55,208 nt of DNA from the NCBI GenBank assembly GCA_029858305.1, contig JAOUFI010000009.1, forward strand, positions 1-55,208, written 5' to 3'. The position numbers and the translations under genes were made by a program. The notes beneath the pieces were generated by a model, which saw nothing but the letters and a program-made list of their open reading frames with translations, was not told the DNA's origin and did not search any database. Source of the DNA: Candidatus Thorarchaeota archaeon (GTDB taxonomy: Archaea; Asgardarchaeota; Thorarchaeia; Thorarchaeales; Thorarchaeaceae). Each line of letters starts with the position of its first letter. The first letter of the stretch is position 1. Below, piece by piece: positions 20,332 through 29,301 of the stretch.

Positions 20332-20756
20332 AACGAATCTCTGATTAATTTGGATACTCGTTCTAGCTCCTCCCGAGGAGCCATAGACTCATGATATCCG
20401 GGTGGAAACTTGAACCCAAAGGGGTCCCCCTTACTTCTCGGGATAGCATGAAAGTGCAAATGAGCAATCTCCTGACCAGCTCCTTCGCCATTTGCTACAA
20501 CATTAATCACACCTTCAGCGCCTGTTGCCTTCAATACAGCTCGGGTCAATTCTGAGAGTTTTCGAGACATATGAGCTAAGACATCACCATCAACATCTAA
20601 CATGTTGACAAAGTGTTCTTTTGGAATGAGTAGACAGTGACCAGTGGTGATTGGAAAGACATCCATAAAGGCGATACAGACATCATCCTGAAATACCACC
20701 GAAGATGGGATCTCACCCCGTACTATCTTACAGAATATACAATCATCTGAACTCAT
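20328..20756 (-). CDS. HIT-family nucleotide hydrolase (HINT-like)
   Basis: The 142-residue protein has the histidine-triad motif HLHFHAIPR near residue 100 and the N-terminal CIFCKIV that binds zinc together with later residues. Family members hydrolyse nucleoside phosphoramidates, AMP-lysine or dinucleoside polyphosphates; the exact substrate cannot be read from sequence. The ATG at 20756 was preferred over the longer frame because conservation begins with DDCIFCKIV and a TATA element about 28 bp upstream predicts a leaderless transcript at that codon. It is cytosolic, and divergent from the GIFT-domain gene. Confidence 0.9.
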   Translation of the reverse strand: MSSDDCIFCKIVRGEIPSSVVFQDDVCIAFMDVFPITTGHCLLIPKEHFVNMLDVDGDVLAHMSRKLSELTRAVLKATGAEGVINVVANGEGAGQEIAHLHFHAIPRSKGDPFGFKFPPGYHESMAPREELERVSKLIRDSF

Positions 20757-20780
20757 GTTCTGATAATGTGGAGAGGTGTG

Positions 20781-20787
20781 AAATAAA
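20781..20787 (-). promoter_or_regulatory. TATA box of HIT gene
   Basis: The minus strand reads CCTTTATTTC centred about 28 bp before the ATG at 20756, the archaeal box A distance. This predicts a leaderless or near-leaderless mRNA and supports the chosen start. Confidence 0.5.
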
Positions 20788-20834
20788 GGATTCGAAGTGC
20801 ACGGGTAATGTGCGCACAAGTCTAATTAGCGTAA

Positions 20835-22067
20835 ATGCCTAGGATAGACAACAACCGGCAATATAGGTGCATCCTCTTGAGTGGAAGAAGACCAAAGATT
20901 TACTTCGACCAAACACAGAACGAACGTGGAAGGCTCGATAGCACATACTCTGAACTAGGTAAGATTCTGAGAGATAATGACTTTGATGTAGAGCCCTATA
21001 CAGAGTTCATGCTTCTCGCGAAGAATCTCAAAGATGCAGATGTTTTGGTTTTTGGATGTCCGAATAGTTCCAAGCTGCGATCTCCAGAGATTGATGTTCT
21101 TCTAAAATTCGTGAAGAACGGAGGGGGTCTCATGTTACTCTCCTTATCTGGTGGCGATAAGGGTTTGATGAATAACATGTCCCAAGTATCAGAAGAGTTT
21201 GGAATAATATTTGATAATACTGCAGTCAAAGACGAAAGGCATAATGCAGGAATTCCGACGATGCCTATCATCAGGGAGATTGTACCACATCCAACAACAG
21301 AGGATGTAGAAGACCTACTCATCCCCTCTGCATGTAGCTTACGACTAACCAGTAAAGCCATCGCATTGGCTCGGACATCAGATGTAGCAGATCCAAGTAA
21401 TGTCCCTATCATAGCAACAGCAGAGCCTGGGAAAGGGCGTGTTATGTGTATAGGAAGTTATGAGATCTTTAGAAGGGGAGGCGGGTTAAAGAATAAAGGA
21501 AATGCAATATTTGCCGTTAATGCTTTCAAGTGGCTGAGTGGTGAGTTCCTGATGACTAAGCCTAGTTCTGTTGTAAAAGAACAGGAAAAAACAGAGAGCG
21601 CGAAGACAAAGGAAATGTCTGCTCAAGTAGATTCCGCGCAATCAGTAGAATTCGAACAGACCCTTAGAAGACTTGTAAATGCCGTATTTGACCTGCAGAA
21701 AGATATCTCTAACATAAAGGAGCAGGTAGGAAGTGTTGAATCAAATATCGAACTACTCCGAAATCAGTTTCAGGACTTCGCAGAAAAGACGCAGCAACAG
21801 CTGGGTGTGATGATCCCTGCAAGACAGTTCAAGACCGCAGAAGAAAACAAGGCGGCAGATATCGAAGCCGATATCAAATCGTTACTAAAAGAAGTCACAT
21901 CTATTGATCAGCTGTGTGAACATATCGAACAGAAATATGCAACAGGTGCAATGTCTAAAGAGTCCTATACCGAACAAATTGAGAAACTCAATACAAAATT
22001 GACTAGCTTGAGAAAAAAGATTGAGAAGAAGCAGAAAGAGCTTGAGCAACTCAAGACTCCGGAATAA
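20835..22067 (+). CDS. GIFT-domain (IFT52-like) protein with C-terminal coiled coil
   Basis: Residues 18-250 look like a GIFT domain, the Rossmann-like fold shared by eukaryotic IFT52 and bacterial GldG. Signs are KIYFDQTQNERGRLDS, then YSELGKILRDNDFDVEPY, a strand DVLVFGCPNS, and KFVKNGGGLMLLSLSGGD. Later strands RVMCIGSYEIFRR and NAFKWLSGE close the domain. Residues about 275-335 and 345-410 are charged coiled coils, and the last part resembles a SHOCT-like helix pair (YATGAMSKESYTEQIEKL). There is no signal peptide or membrane helix, so it should be cytosolic. Archaeal function is unknown; eukaryotic IFT52 is a ciliary transport scaffold. Its end overlaps the convergent glycosyltransferase gene by 17 bp. 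A relative among ThuA/DUF4350-like domains is the main alternative. Confidence 0.65.
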   Translation: MPRIDNNRQYRCILLSGRRPKIYFDQTQNERGRLDSTYSELGKILRDNDFDVEPYTEFMLLAKNLKDADVLVFGCPNSSKLRSPEIDVLLKFVKNGGGLMLLSLSGGDKGLMNNMSQVSEEFGIIFDNTAVKDERHNAGIPTMPIIREIVPHPTTEDVEDLLIPSACSLRLTSKAIALARTSDVADPSNVPIIATAEPGKGRVMCIGSYEIFRRGGGLKNKGNAIFAVNAFKWLSGEFLMTKPSSVVKEQEKTESAKTKEMSAQVDSAQSVEFEQTLRRLVNAVFDLQKDISNIKEQVGSVESNIELLRNQFQDFAEKTQQQLGVMIPARQFKTAEENKAADIEADIKSLLKEVTSIDQLCEHIEQKYATGAMSKESYTEQIEKLNTKLTSLRKKIEKKQKELEQLKTPE

Positions 22068-23577
22068 TCGTAGATTCATTCGTTGCAAACTTTTCCGAGT
22101 CTATTTTCAGTGATATCCTAAGATGTCTGAAAAAAGAGTCAAATCCGTGAGTCAGAGCTTCGACCCCGAATGAAAAAGCCTCATGCAGAACATATCCTAT
22201 TAGTATGAGAGTAACGATTCCAATATACACATAGCGGCCTGGAATGATGATTAGAAGACCTAATAAAATAGGATTTAGAATCATGTAAATCGAAGCTTTG
22301 GATCTCTCTATTTTTGTAGTAATCACACTTGAAACGGGTTGAATGGAAAAGAAGGGAATAATCGCCACAAAGTAGTATTTGTAAATTCCGCGAGGAGAGA
22401 AGATGTGAACAGATAACATCAGGAGAAGCGTAAGGAATAGCATTCTCCGCCAGAAATTGGTGTGAGTATTATTAGGTGTGACTTGTTTTAGCATGAACGG
22501 AAGGATGATGAGAATGGAGATTGCTAGAAAGATACTGTAGTATGTTGCTTTGTTAACAAAATCAACCAGTTCGATAGGAGCTCCAAAAAATATCAAGAAA
22601 GCCGCGGGGGTTATCGGTTGTGACAAATCTGGAAGCGTGGTTAGATTGGTCAGAAGAACTCCGCCAGGCACCTCAAATATATAGTGGAGGTAATTCTTGA
22701 TGTCAAATAGAAAGGGGAGTGAAACCGCTATAACATAGATTACAGCTAATCCAGCCATCTTACTAATATTCTTCAGATCAAAGACAGCATGTAGGGGTCT
22801 CGTTGTTTCCACTTGGCCTTCAGGGAACTTCACTTCATGCTTCTTTATGAGGATGATAATCAATGGGATTAGAAGAAAGAAGGCCATCTGTTTGAACAGC
22901 GCGGCTGTGACCATAGCTAGGGTTCCTGATACTCGTCTGCCTTTCATGAGGAGGTAGAACGACAACATCATGAAAAATACAAAGGGCGCTGGATTAAGCC
23001 ACTTGAAAACTGTATGAAATAGCACAATGGGATTGAAGAGGTATGTGAATACAGATATCTCTGCAACTCTTCGATTGTTTGAGATGTAAGCACTTATACC
23101 ATAGACGGGAAATGCTGTAAGATATCCAAAGAGAGTGAGAAGAAATCCAATCCCAAAAGGATCAATAGGCAGAACTAGACCTATTGCACAGAGATATACA
23201 TAGAGAGGGGGAAAGAAGTATGGAGTGTCGTAGATTCCATTTCCAACTATACTCCTATCGAAAATACTTGAATAAGGCGCAATACCTCTTAGAAATTGTT
23301 CCCCCCATGTATAATAATAATAATCATAGTCTACATACCCTTCGAAATTGAAATTAATTGTTAGACCGAACAATTGAAACTGACCGGTACCTCCCCAAGA
23401 TGCTCTGAAGGGACGCTCACCAGCTGAAATGAACTGAGAAGCTGCGGACGAGAACACCCATATCCATACCAAGGCGGCCAATACAAGAATTAGTATGAGT
23501 ACAATATTCCTTCGTGCAACCTCTTTGAAATCACCAATGTAGTCTTCTTTCCTCCGAAACATCACTTCATCTCTCAA
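22051..23577 (-). CDS. GT-C-type membrane glycosyltransferase (shorter paralogue)
   Basis: The 508-residue protein has about 10-11 membrane helices. The first extracytoplasmic loop carries acidic-aromatic residues (GYVDYDYYYYTWGEQF) followed by PYFFPPLYVYL. That is the layout of lipid-phosphate-sugar-dependent GT-C enzymes such as mannosyltransferases. The catalytic acid is probably an Asp in YVDYD. It starts in an ATGA overlap with the stop of the upstream paralogue at 23574-25844, so the two are cotranslated. Shared segments include KWLNPAPF against LWLNPAPF and AALFKQMAF against AALFKQTAW. I infer a role in N-glycan or surface glycolipid assembly. The donor and acceptor are unknown. Confidence 0.7.
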   Translation of the reverse strand: MRDEVMFRRKEDYIGDFKEVARRNIVLILILVLAALVWIWVFSSAASQFISAGERPFRASWGGTGQFQLFGLTINFNFEGYVDYDYYYYTWGEQFLRGIAPYSSIFDRSIVGNGIYDTPYFFPPLYVYLCAIGLVLPIDPFGIGFLLTLFGYLTAFPVYGISAYISNNRRVAEISVFTYLFNPIVLFHTVFKWLNPAPFVFFMMLSFYLLMKGRRVSGTLAMVTAALFKQMAFFLLIPLIIILIKKHEVKFPEGQVETTRPLHAVFDLKNISKMAGLAVIYVIAVSLPFLFDIKNYLHYIFEVPGGVLLTNLTTLPDLSQPITPAAFLIFFGAPIELVDFVNKATYYSIFLAISILIILPFMLKQVTPNNTHTNFWRRMLFLTLLLMLSVHIFSPRGIYKYYFVAIIPFFSIQPVSSVITTKIERSKASIYMILNPILLGLLIIIPGRYVYIGIVTLILIGYVLHEAFSFGVEALTHGFDSFFRHLRISLKIDSEKFATNESTIIPES

Positions 23578-25844
23578 GGTGCAAATTGCTCTGCTTCTGG
23601 GGATTTCAGAATTCCATTAAAATCATCTAATGGAAATTGATGTACAGAGTTTCCACCCAATGTAAACAGAGTCAATATTATCAATCCAGCTATTAATGTG
23701 CATCCAAAAAGAAGGAAGATAGCATCACCAAGTAAGAACCAGGTCCAAGTGGCAGTGATACTTCCTATAAGAAGGAAACAATCAGATAACAATCGAAACC
23801 TCTTCTGTATCTGTGTTACGAGTCCGAGTACCCACATTATGATAAACATACTAGAGAAAATCATAATCTGGCGTACCAAGAAGGAAGTGACAGTCCAACT
23901 TAGAATGTATGTTTCTATACTGAATATGAGAATAAGAACAGCTATTGTACTTGACAGGGTTTTAATGACATAGTTTAGGTCGATGAGCTTCTCTTCGTTT
24001 GATAAAATACCATTTGTGGCAATTGATAGAATCTGTACACCTACGAAGATCATAACACCCATCAATAAAATGAGCAGCAGAATGACTTCAAGGGATGCAG
24101 CCAACCATGCAAAACAGATGGAAACACCGAGAATGATGAGCGTTGAACCTGACACGATAGAAAAGATTACGATTATCCATTGAAGAATCCGGTATCGTAA
24201 GGATTGAGATAACCTACCCTGATAATGAATAGTTCCGAAGCGTATGTGAAAGATAGAACCAATAATTGACTTCAGGAAACCAAAAGGACGCTTAATTTCA
24301 TGATAGAGGCGGTCAAAAAGGGATGACAGTGAGTAGAATACGAATATCAAGATAACATATCCAAAATAGAAGTTACGATCAGGAATTAGAATTAGGAGCG
24401 AGAAGAGAACAGGCATCCATATCATTGATAGCGAGAACGGAACATGTTCGCCTTTTCCGCGAATCATCCGAGCTGATGAGAATATCGAGAAGAATGGGCC
24501 AAACATGGTGAAGTAATACTTGAAGACTCCTCGAGACCCTGTAAGGTTGGTCCAGAGCATAAGGAGCATCGTGAGAAACAAGATTCGACGAAGATATGTC
24601 TGCTCCTCGCCTTTGTATTTGTCAAGGAGTAGCATGAGTCCTGCATACACGACAATTCCAAAAAAGAACGGGCCTGAAGAAACGATTAACATATCTAAGA
24701 ACTCAGCAAATTCAGGCATATTATACATGATTGGGAGAACAGGTAGTCTGATGGGAACATTGTAAGGAATTGGATCAACATAATTTCCATCGAATGAGAA
24801 AGAACCGAGTGCCAAGGACCAAAATCTCAAGAAATCTAATCGAGCAAGAATGAAAGGAAGCATGATTGCGCCTACATAGGAAAGTGCCAAAACAATACTA
24901 ACAGCAAATCCTCGAAAATCAAAGTATTCGAATAGAAAATCGAATTCCCTTGCGAGAGACTTCCTCTTACTTTTTTCTTCAATGGCACCATTCTCACTAC
25001 TCAGAGTATTTTTCTCAGAATCTTTCTCTTTCCTTTCACGGGCTCTCACAAGAAGATAGACAACAAGAGGAATCCCAAGAAACCAAGCTGTCTGTTTGAA
25101 GAGCGCTGCTGAAATTATCAATATTGTAGCAATATGTTTCCTTCCCTTTACAAGAGCATAGAATCCTGTAAAGAAGAAGAAGTAGAATGGGGCAGGATTC
25201 AACCAGAGATAATCAATATGATAGAGCACCAAAGGATTTAGAGTGTATGTTAACGCGGCAATCTCTCCTACTCGGGGATTTTTGGAGAGCTCTCTAGCTA
25301 ATCCATATACTGGGAGAGTTGTTGAGTATCCAAATATTGAAAACAATAGACCAATACCCCAGTTTCCAGGTCCAATTATTCCTTCTAATGCAATCCCAGC
25401 TGCATAGAGATAGGCAGTGAGAGGAGGGAACATGTAAGCTCCATTCTCATTTACTATCCCATCCATTTCCAAGTAACCAAAACCATTAGAATAAGGCATC
25501 ACTCCATCTAGTAAGTTGTGTCCCCAATGAACATAGTAAAAGGAATAATCACTAAAGCCCTCAAACTGATACAAAACCGTATACCCAAAGAGTTCAAACT
25601 CGCCAGGATCAGGAAATGGACCTAGCCATGAAGTTCGTGAGTTCCAGAAGGAAGTGTTAAGATAATCAACAAGTGCAATATTAAAAACAACAGACCAGAC
25701 TACGAAACCAATAAGCATCACAGCAAGAAGATAGCGATATTCGCTGAGGAATCGTGATAGTTGGCGCCCCCATTTTAAGAGTAAATCATCAAATTGGCGA
25801 ACTGAATTGATTATCCAAAACCGATACCCTTCTTGGACGCCCAT
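23574..25844 (-). CDS. GT-C-type membrane glycosyltransferase (longer paralogue)
   Basis: The 756-residue protein is a paralogue of its downstream neighbour over the first 500 residues or so, with matching segments such as DYSFYYVHWGHNL, MFPPLTAYLYAAG and WLNPAPFYFFFF. A cytosolic loop (about residues 275-300) is rich in charged residues. Beyond residue 530 it has an extra block of about six membrane helices that the shorter copy lacks. It is the first gene of the pair, 59 bp downstream of rad50 on the same strand. That distance could mean read-through from the repair operon or a separate promoter. Confidence 0.7.
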   Translation of the reverse strand: MGVQEGYRFWIINSVRQFDDLLLKWGRQLSRFLSEYRYLLAVMLIGFVVWSVVFNIALVDYLNTSFWNSRTSWLGPFPDPGEFELFGYTVLYQFEGFSDYSFYYVHWGHNLLDGVMPYSNGFGYLEMDGIVNENGAYMFPPLTAYLYAAGIALEGIIGPGNWGIGLLFSIFGYSTTLPVYGLARELSKNPRVGEIAALTYTLNPLVLYHIDYLWLNPAPFYFFFFTGFYALVKGRKHIATILIISAALFKQTAWFLGIPLVVYLLVRARERKEKDSEKNTLSSENGAIEEKSKRKSLAREFDFLFEYFDFRGFAVSIVLALSYVGAIMLPFILARLDFLRFWSLALGSFSFDGNYVDPIPYNVPIRLPVLPIMYNMPEFAEFLDMLIVSSGPFFFGIVVYAGLMLLLDKYKGEEQTYLRRILFLTMLLMLWTNLTGSRGVFKYYFTMFGPFFSIFSSARMIRGKGEHVPFSLSMIWMPVLFSLLILIPDRNFYFGYVILIFVFYSLSSLFDRLYHEIKRPFGFLKSIIGSIFHIRFGTIHYQGRLSQSLRYRILQWIIVIFSIVSGSTLIILGVSICFAWLAASLEVILLLILLMGVMIFVGVQILSIATNGILSNEEKLIDLNYVIKTLSSTIAVLILIFSIETYILSWTVTSFLVRQIMIFSSMFIIMWVLGLVTQIQKRFRLLSDCFLLIGSITATWTWFLLGDAIFLLFGCTLIAGLIILTLFTLGGNSVHQFPLDDFNGILKSPEAEQFAP

Positions 25845-25903
25845 GATGCAATGTCAAACTGCGTTACTCATTAATATTTGGCCTTACGCTGAAATCTAAT
25901 CAT

Positions 25904-27985
25904 TTACCGTTCAAGGGTTGCTGTACTGCTAAATCCAGCTTTTGCCACCTCGACAATAGGTACTCCCTCCCAACCTTGAACATCAGTATGTGTGATAAGC
26001 AGAATCTGTTCGAAGTTACTATCATTAATTAGATTCGATACTACAGACTCTCTACGAGCCTTGTCTAAACCTCCAAGCGGTTCATCAAGCATCACTGTCT
26101 TGACCCGAGGTGTGGTTATGGGACTGTCCTTTAGAGGGCGTATGCTGCTCATAGTGCGGCTAATACCAAGTCTGAGCGCAAGACTGATTGCAGTTCGGTC
26201 TCCAAAACTTAACTGGGATGTTTTCTTCCATGCTTGGTCGCGTTCGTCCCATATCTTAAGAAGAAGTCCAGCTCCCGAGCGTTTTGTAGCTGGAGTCGGC
26301 TCTAAATCTATGCTTGTATATTGAGCATTTGTAAAGAACCTGACGTATTGATTTGTCGCACTCCTGATGATACCGATGAGTCGCTTCTGAAAGACATAAT
26401 CTGCGACAAATCCGTTTACGAGATTTCGACGAACATATTTAGCATGCTGATTGAGACCCTCCATCTCCTGAATTTCAGCACCCATCTGCTTCATCAGAAT
26501 CTCTTTTCCCTCTAGTTCAGTAATAAGTGCTTGTTCTTTCCCAATGTTCTGCTCAATTTCAGAGGTGCTTTTCTTTGCTCCTCGAAGGTCTCCTTTTAGA
26601 GCTGAAACATACGATTGCAAATCAGCAATGGTGGGCATATTGAACTTCTTGAGAAGAGAGTTTAGATCTGCTATGTCAGCAGCCTGAAGAACGCTGGATA
26701 GTTCTTGTTCAGATTTTTCAATTGTCTGTTTGATTTCTCTTACTTGTTCTTGAGTTACCTTCACTTTTTCAGCAGCATTTGTTGACAGTGTAATTACGGA
26801 CAAACGCTGCTCAAACTTTTTCGCATCTGCAATTTGCAGCTTGCGGCCTTTATCGAGCTCTTTTGTTTTAAGATCTCCTTCACGGATTGCTTGTTTATAT
26901 TCCGAAACAAGGCGGTCTCGTTCTTTCAAAGATAGGGGTTTGGAGCAGGTGGGACAAATTACTTCATCTTTTGCATGTCCTGGCTTTGTCAGAATATCGA
27001 TTTTTGTTTTCAGGTCACTTTGGATGCCAGAAACTTTTCCCATCTCTTCAGAAACTTGTGTTATTGTGGCATTCAGTGCATCTCGCTCAGACTCAACCCG
27101 TTCCTTTTCTCGCTTTAGTGAGTCTATTCGTGCTTGAATGATTTCAGGTTCAGCATCAAGTATGCCAGCCTGCGAGAGATTCCGCTCAACTTCTTTCGTG
27201 GTAAGTTCTAGTTCGTGTTCCTTCCGCTCAATCTCCGAGGAAACCCTACTCATAATTTTCAGTTTATCATCATCAGGAATCCCTTTCAGTGTCCTTTCAG
27301 TTGAAAGAATCTCTTCGTTTCTATTCTTGATAGAAGACTCATAATCTGAGATTCGTTTTCTACAATGATCAATCTGTTCTTTGATATCGTCAGGAGAGCG
27401 ATAGTCAGCACGAAGAGCTCGTATTTTGGAATCAAGGTCTGATTCGAAATGCTCAAGATGATTAGACATTCGATTTAGTAGCTCAATATCATATATATCG
27501 ACCAAGAGATTTCGAAGCATTACGGGTCCCGCAGTTGAGATGGCAGCAACTTCTCCTTGACGCACTAATATTGTGTTTTGAGCCTGCTTCCACTCCAGTC
27601 CAAGAATCTCATCTATTTTAGTTGCGACAGATTGTGTCTTGTCAGCAATACGTTTCCAAGCTTTTCCGGTCTTGGTGAATAATACCACATTTGTCTTATC
27701 TGCAGGATTGTAAGATCTATCGATTTTGAACTGCGCTCCTGCCACTTCGAAGGTTAGAACAACGCTGCAAAAGGTCGAACTGAAACTGATGAGATCATCA
27801 TTATTTAATTCAACTGAATCCGAACCCCAGAGAGCCCAGAGAATAGCTTCGAGAAGAGATGATTTTCCAGTTGAGTTCGGACCTCGAATAATGATAAGAC
27901 CTTCTGGGAGAGTAGTCCCATCATCAGGGAGAGTCAAATCCAAAAAAGGCTTGAAATTACGAACTTCAAGTTTCAGAAGCTTCAA
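25904..27985 (-). CDS. rad50: Rad50, SMC-like ATPase of the Mre11-Rad50 complex (divergent)
   Basis: This is the ATPase and coiled-coil partner of Mre11 in double-strand-break end processing. Walker A is GPNSTGKSS at residues 35-43. The zinc hook is CPTC near residue 343, in the middle of two heptad-rich arms. The signature motif reads LSFGDR near 591, and Walker B is VMLDEPLGGLD near 630. At 693 residues it is shorter than most archaeal Rad50 proteins, mainly because the coiled-coil arms are short. The signature has SFGD in place of the usual SGGE. The ATG overlaps the mre11 stop by 4 bp, indicating translational coupling. Confidence 0.93.
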   Translation of the reverse strand: MKLLKLEVRNFKPFLDLTLPDDGTTLPEGLIIIRGPNSTGKSSLLEAILWALWGSDSVELNNDDLISFSSTFCSVVLTFEVAGAQFKIDRSYNPADKTNVVLFTKTGKAWKRIADKTQSVATKIDEILGLEWKQAQNTILVRQGEVAAISTAGPVMLRNLLVDIYDIELLNRMSNHLEHFESDLDSKIRALRADYRSPDDIKEQIDHCRKRISDYESSIKNRNEEILSTERTLKGIPDDDKLKIMSRVSSEIERKEHELELTTKEVERNLSQAGILDAEPEIIQARIDSLKREKERVESERDALNATITQVSEEMGKVSGIQSDLKTKIDILTKPGHAKDEVICPTCSKPLSLKERDRLVSEYKQAIREGDLKTKELDKGRKLQIADAKKFEQRLSVITLSTNAAEKVKVTQEQVREIKQTIEKSEQELSSVLQAADIADLNSLLKKFNMPTIADLQSYVSALKGDLRGAKKSTSEIEQNIGKEQALITELEGKEILMKQMGAEIQEMEGLNQHAKYVRRNLVNGFVADYVFQKRLIGIIRSATNQYVRFFTNAQYTSIDLEPTPATKRSGAGLLLKIWDERDQAWKKTSQLSFGDRTAISLALRLGISRTMSSIRPLKDSPITTPRVKTVMLDEPLGGLDKARRESVVSNLINDSNFEQILLITHTDVQGWEGVPIVEVAKAGFSSTATLER

Positions 27986-29292
27986 GAATCATCCCCCATC
28001 AAAGATTCAGAGGTCATTTTCCCATCTCTTTTCCCTACAGAGAACTCCAAAGAAGTGACAGCGATTTTAGTAAGTTTATCCAGGTCTAGGCTCTTGTCAA
28101 TATCAAGAGTGTTCAAATAGTCACGAAAATCATTTTCTGGGTCTTCAATCAAATATTCGGACTCGATCTCCGGATATGATGCAGCAACATACTCCGAATC
28201 AACTGTCTGCCGAGTGGACCAAACAAACTGGGCAACGTTGTATTCAGAGTCCTGTGAAAGGACTTTCAATCGAAAGTCTTCAAGAGCTACTCCCAAATCA
28301 AAGGAGCCTAAACGATGTGAAACGCCTTCAAAGACAATACGGACCCTTGCAGCTGTCTTGGCGTCCCATGCTGTAACCAATCCTTTACTCGAGAACCATT
28401 CATGAAGATTCCCTACAACAGACTCAACCGTATCATCCTCTGCAAATGATAGCTTTTCGTTCAATACTTGACGGGCGAATTCGAGCTTATGCGGAGTGAT
28501 TACCGGCGCTTTTCCCGCTTTAAGGTCAATGACTAAGAATCCCTTATCGTGAGAAGATTCGTCAAACCGCCATCTTTCTGGAGAACCTGCATACCATGCG
28601 TTTTGAGATTGTTTTCTCTGCTTATGGTCGTGACCTAAAGCAATGTAGTCGTAGTTCATACTGAAAATAGCACTATGGAGTGTCTTGTCTAAATCCATCC
28701 CATGAGCAACTCCAACGGCTGGTCGAAGCCGTTCTCGCTTCTGCTGACTGGTTATCCAATCATCAAACTTAGTAATCATATCAGATGATCGCAGGACTGC
28801 GTAGTCGATGAATGGAAAGCAAAAGACATCTAATTTCTCATAGGAATAAGCAAGAGGTCTGTCCTCACGAATAGCGGCCTTGATATCCTGTTGAGTTGCA
28901 ACATCCAATCCAGGTACAGCTAACTTAAGTCCATCCAAGAGAGAAACTTCTAGTAATCTATAGAGGCCATGATTGCCCTCCAGTATAAGGACAGGAATCC
29001 CAGTCTTCTTGATGAAGTTCTGAAGAACAGATATTGCAGTTTCTTGAGCGACAACAGGGGGTTGCGATGGATTTCCTTCCCAGGGGGAATTGTAGAGATC
29101 ACCTGAGTGAATCACCAAATCAACTGGAGGATCGAGTACTGCAATTCTATCGAAAAGCTCAGTAAATCGCTCATAGAAGTCATTCTCCAAGAGCTGCGTT
29201 CTCATCTCCTGCCCCCAGACATTATGACGAACACCATCTCTAGGTCGACTGCCTAGATGAGTGTCGGAGATGTGAGCGATTCGAGCAGACAT
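27982..29292 (-). CDS. mre11: Mre11, DNA double-strand-break repair nuclease
   Basis: The 436-residue product is a calcineurin-like metallophosphoesterase with all manganese motifs. These are ISDTHLGS (residues 8-15), HSGDLYNS, EGNHGLY, VAHGMD and GHDHK. The last 150 residues form the capping and Rad50-binding part. It works with Rad50 to open and trim DNA ends. It starts 9 bp after the herA stop and overlaps rad50, so all four genes read as one operon on the minus strand. Confidence 0.95.
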   Translation of the reverse strand: MSARIAHISDTHLGSRPRDGVRHNVWGQEMRTQLLENDFYERFTELFDRIAVLDPPVDLVIHSGDLYNSPWEGNPSQPPVVAQETAISVLQNFIKKTGIPVLILEGNHGLYRLLEVSLLDGLKLAVPGLDVATQQDIKAAIREDRPLAYSYEKLDVFCFPFIDYAVLRSSDMITKFDDWITSQQKRERLRPAVGVAHGMDLDKTLHSAIFSMNYDYIALGHDHKQRKQSQNAWYAGSPERWRFDESSHDKGFLVIDLKAGKAPVITPHKLEFARQVLNEKLSFAEDDTVESVVGNLHEWFSSKGLVTAWDAKTAARVRIVFEGVSHRLGSFDLGVALEDFRLKVLSQDSEYNVAQFVWSTRQTVDSEYVAASYPEIESEYLIEDPENDFRDYLNTLDIDKSLDLDKLTKIAVTSLEFSVGKRDGKMTSESLMGDDS

Positions 29293-29301
29293 TTAGAGAC
29301 C

